DNA from: Paragonimus westermani
Lineage: Eukaryota > Platyhelminthes > Trematoda > Plagiorchiida > Troglotrematidae
Length of the DNA stretch: 64,000 nt
Assembly (NCBI GenBank): GCA_008508345.1
Contig: QNGE01000889.1
Span: 62,001-126,000, forward strand
Reading direction: 5' to 3'
A program made the position numbers and the translations under genes. This document shows positions 63,501 to 64,000 of the stretch, piece by piece (the first letter of the stretch is position 1; each line of letters opens with the position of its first letter). Under the pieces are notes generated by a model that ran no database searches, had not been told where the DNA came from, and saw only the letters and a list, made by a program, of their open reading frames with translations.

Positions 63501-64000
63501 GAAAGCGAAGATCATATGAACGAGAAGATAGCACACTATTGAGTCAGTTATTTTCCCGATAAAGGGAAACTTACATCATGGAGGTTTATATCTTATTTAG
63601 CGATTTAATCTTCTTACCACTCGAATAAGAGCACGTCCACTTTACTGTGAACCTGTCTTTTGTCGTTTTAGTTTTACAAAATTTTCGCGTCGTAAGACAG
63701 CTGTGACTCGGGCTTTCGCATTTCTACTACCCGTGTAACCGATCGCGCCATTTTTTGGCTGTGCTTCTGTGTATTTGTTCAAACACACATATTTACTCAC
63801 CTACCCTCTGTCAAATGTGTGTTTTGGCTCATAACTGGCTTAGCAGTTAAGACGGACAAAAATGAACTGACAGTTGTTTTCTGCCGTGGATATTGACGAA
63901 CATTATGTTCATGGTCGTTGATACCAATATATACTGTTGTCTCCCAGTCGCATCGAGGTCGCTCTGTTCTTTCATCGTGGGTGCAGCCAACTACAAAGAC
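60521..64000. other. No gene recognised
   Basis: AT-rich flank after the Penelope-like remnant. The longest frame (62591-62977, plus, 128 codons) is Phe/Ser/Leu-rich with no domain. An upstream SLC4 exon could be hidden here but was not identified. Confidence 0.5.

Noticed and set aside
1..64000. CRISPR arrays, operons, ribosome-binding sites
   Set aside because: No regularly spaced repeats and a clearly eukaryotic gene structure; prokaryotic features do not apply.

Overview
This is eukaryotic nuclear DNA, most likely from a parasitic flatworm and probably a digenean fluke. The coding signal comes as short exons with GT/AG borders separated by kilobases of intron. The intergenic and intron sequence is packed with degenerate RTE-type LINEs, Penelope-like elements with a GIY-YIG tail, and a Ty3/gypsy element, a mix typical of trematode genomes. 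I cannot fix the species. There is one assembly gap (267 N, 7842-8108). Nothing here looks prokaryotic.

One host gene dominates the window. It lies on the minus strand and encodes a divergent member of the SLC4 bicarbonate/anion transporter family. I can place ten exons from about 57.4 kb down to 5.6 kb: 57363-57108, 56890-56590, 49866-49758, 47349-47155, 46986-46707, 31642-31391, 27745-27597, 25563-25369, 21160-20909 and 5967-5617. They total 2340 nt and keep one continuous reading frame of 780 codons, because every splice phase matches the next. The first five exons cover the cytoplasmic N-terminal domain. The last five cover the start of the membrane domain, including the GGQPL segment and a glycosylation-prone extracellular loop. 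The true N-terminus (above 57.4 kb) and the last membrane helices (left of the window) are not seen.

The introns are transposon graveyards. Five copies of one RTE family lie at about 7.0-8.4, 11.3-13.5, 26.6-27.1, 39.1-41.1 and 50.2-52.3 kb; between them they show both the shared 5' leader and the shared 3' end with a (CAT/ATG)n tail. Others are a gypsy element with short terminal direct repeats (2.1-5.4 kb), a different LINE whose C-terminus carries a Cys/His motif (28.4-29.8 kb), and two Penelope-like remnants (38.3-38.8 and 59.4-60.5 kb). There are also two copies of a small composite element with a tRNA-like core (21.85-22.09 and 43.77-44.01 kb) and a foldback with two 81-base arms (20.14-20.31 kb).

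The most interesting items are the divergent SLC4 gene, the tRNA-cored composite repeat, the foldback, and the set of RTE copies that lets the family be reconstructed. Several moderately long open frames on the plus strand (33.3-35.7 and 47.8-48.5 kb) remain unexplained.
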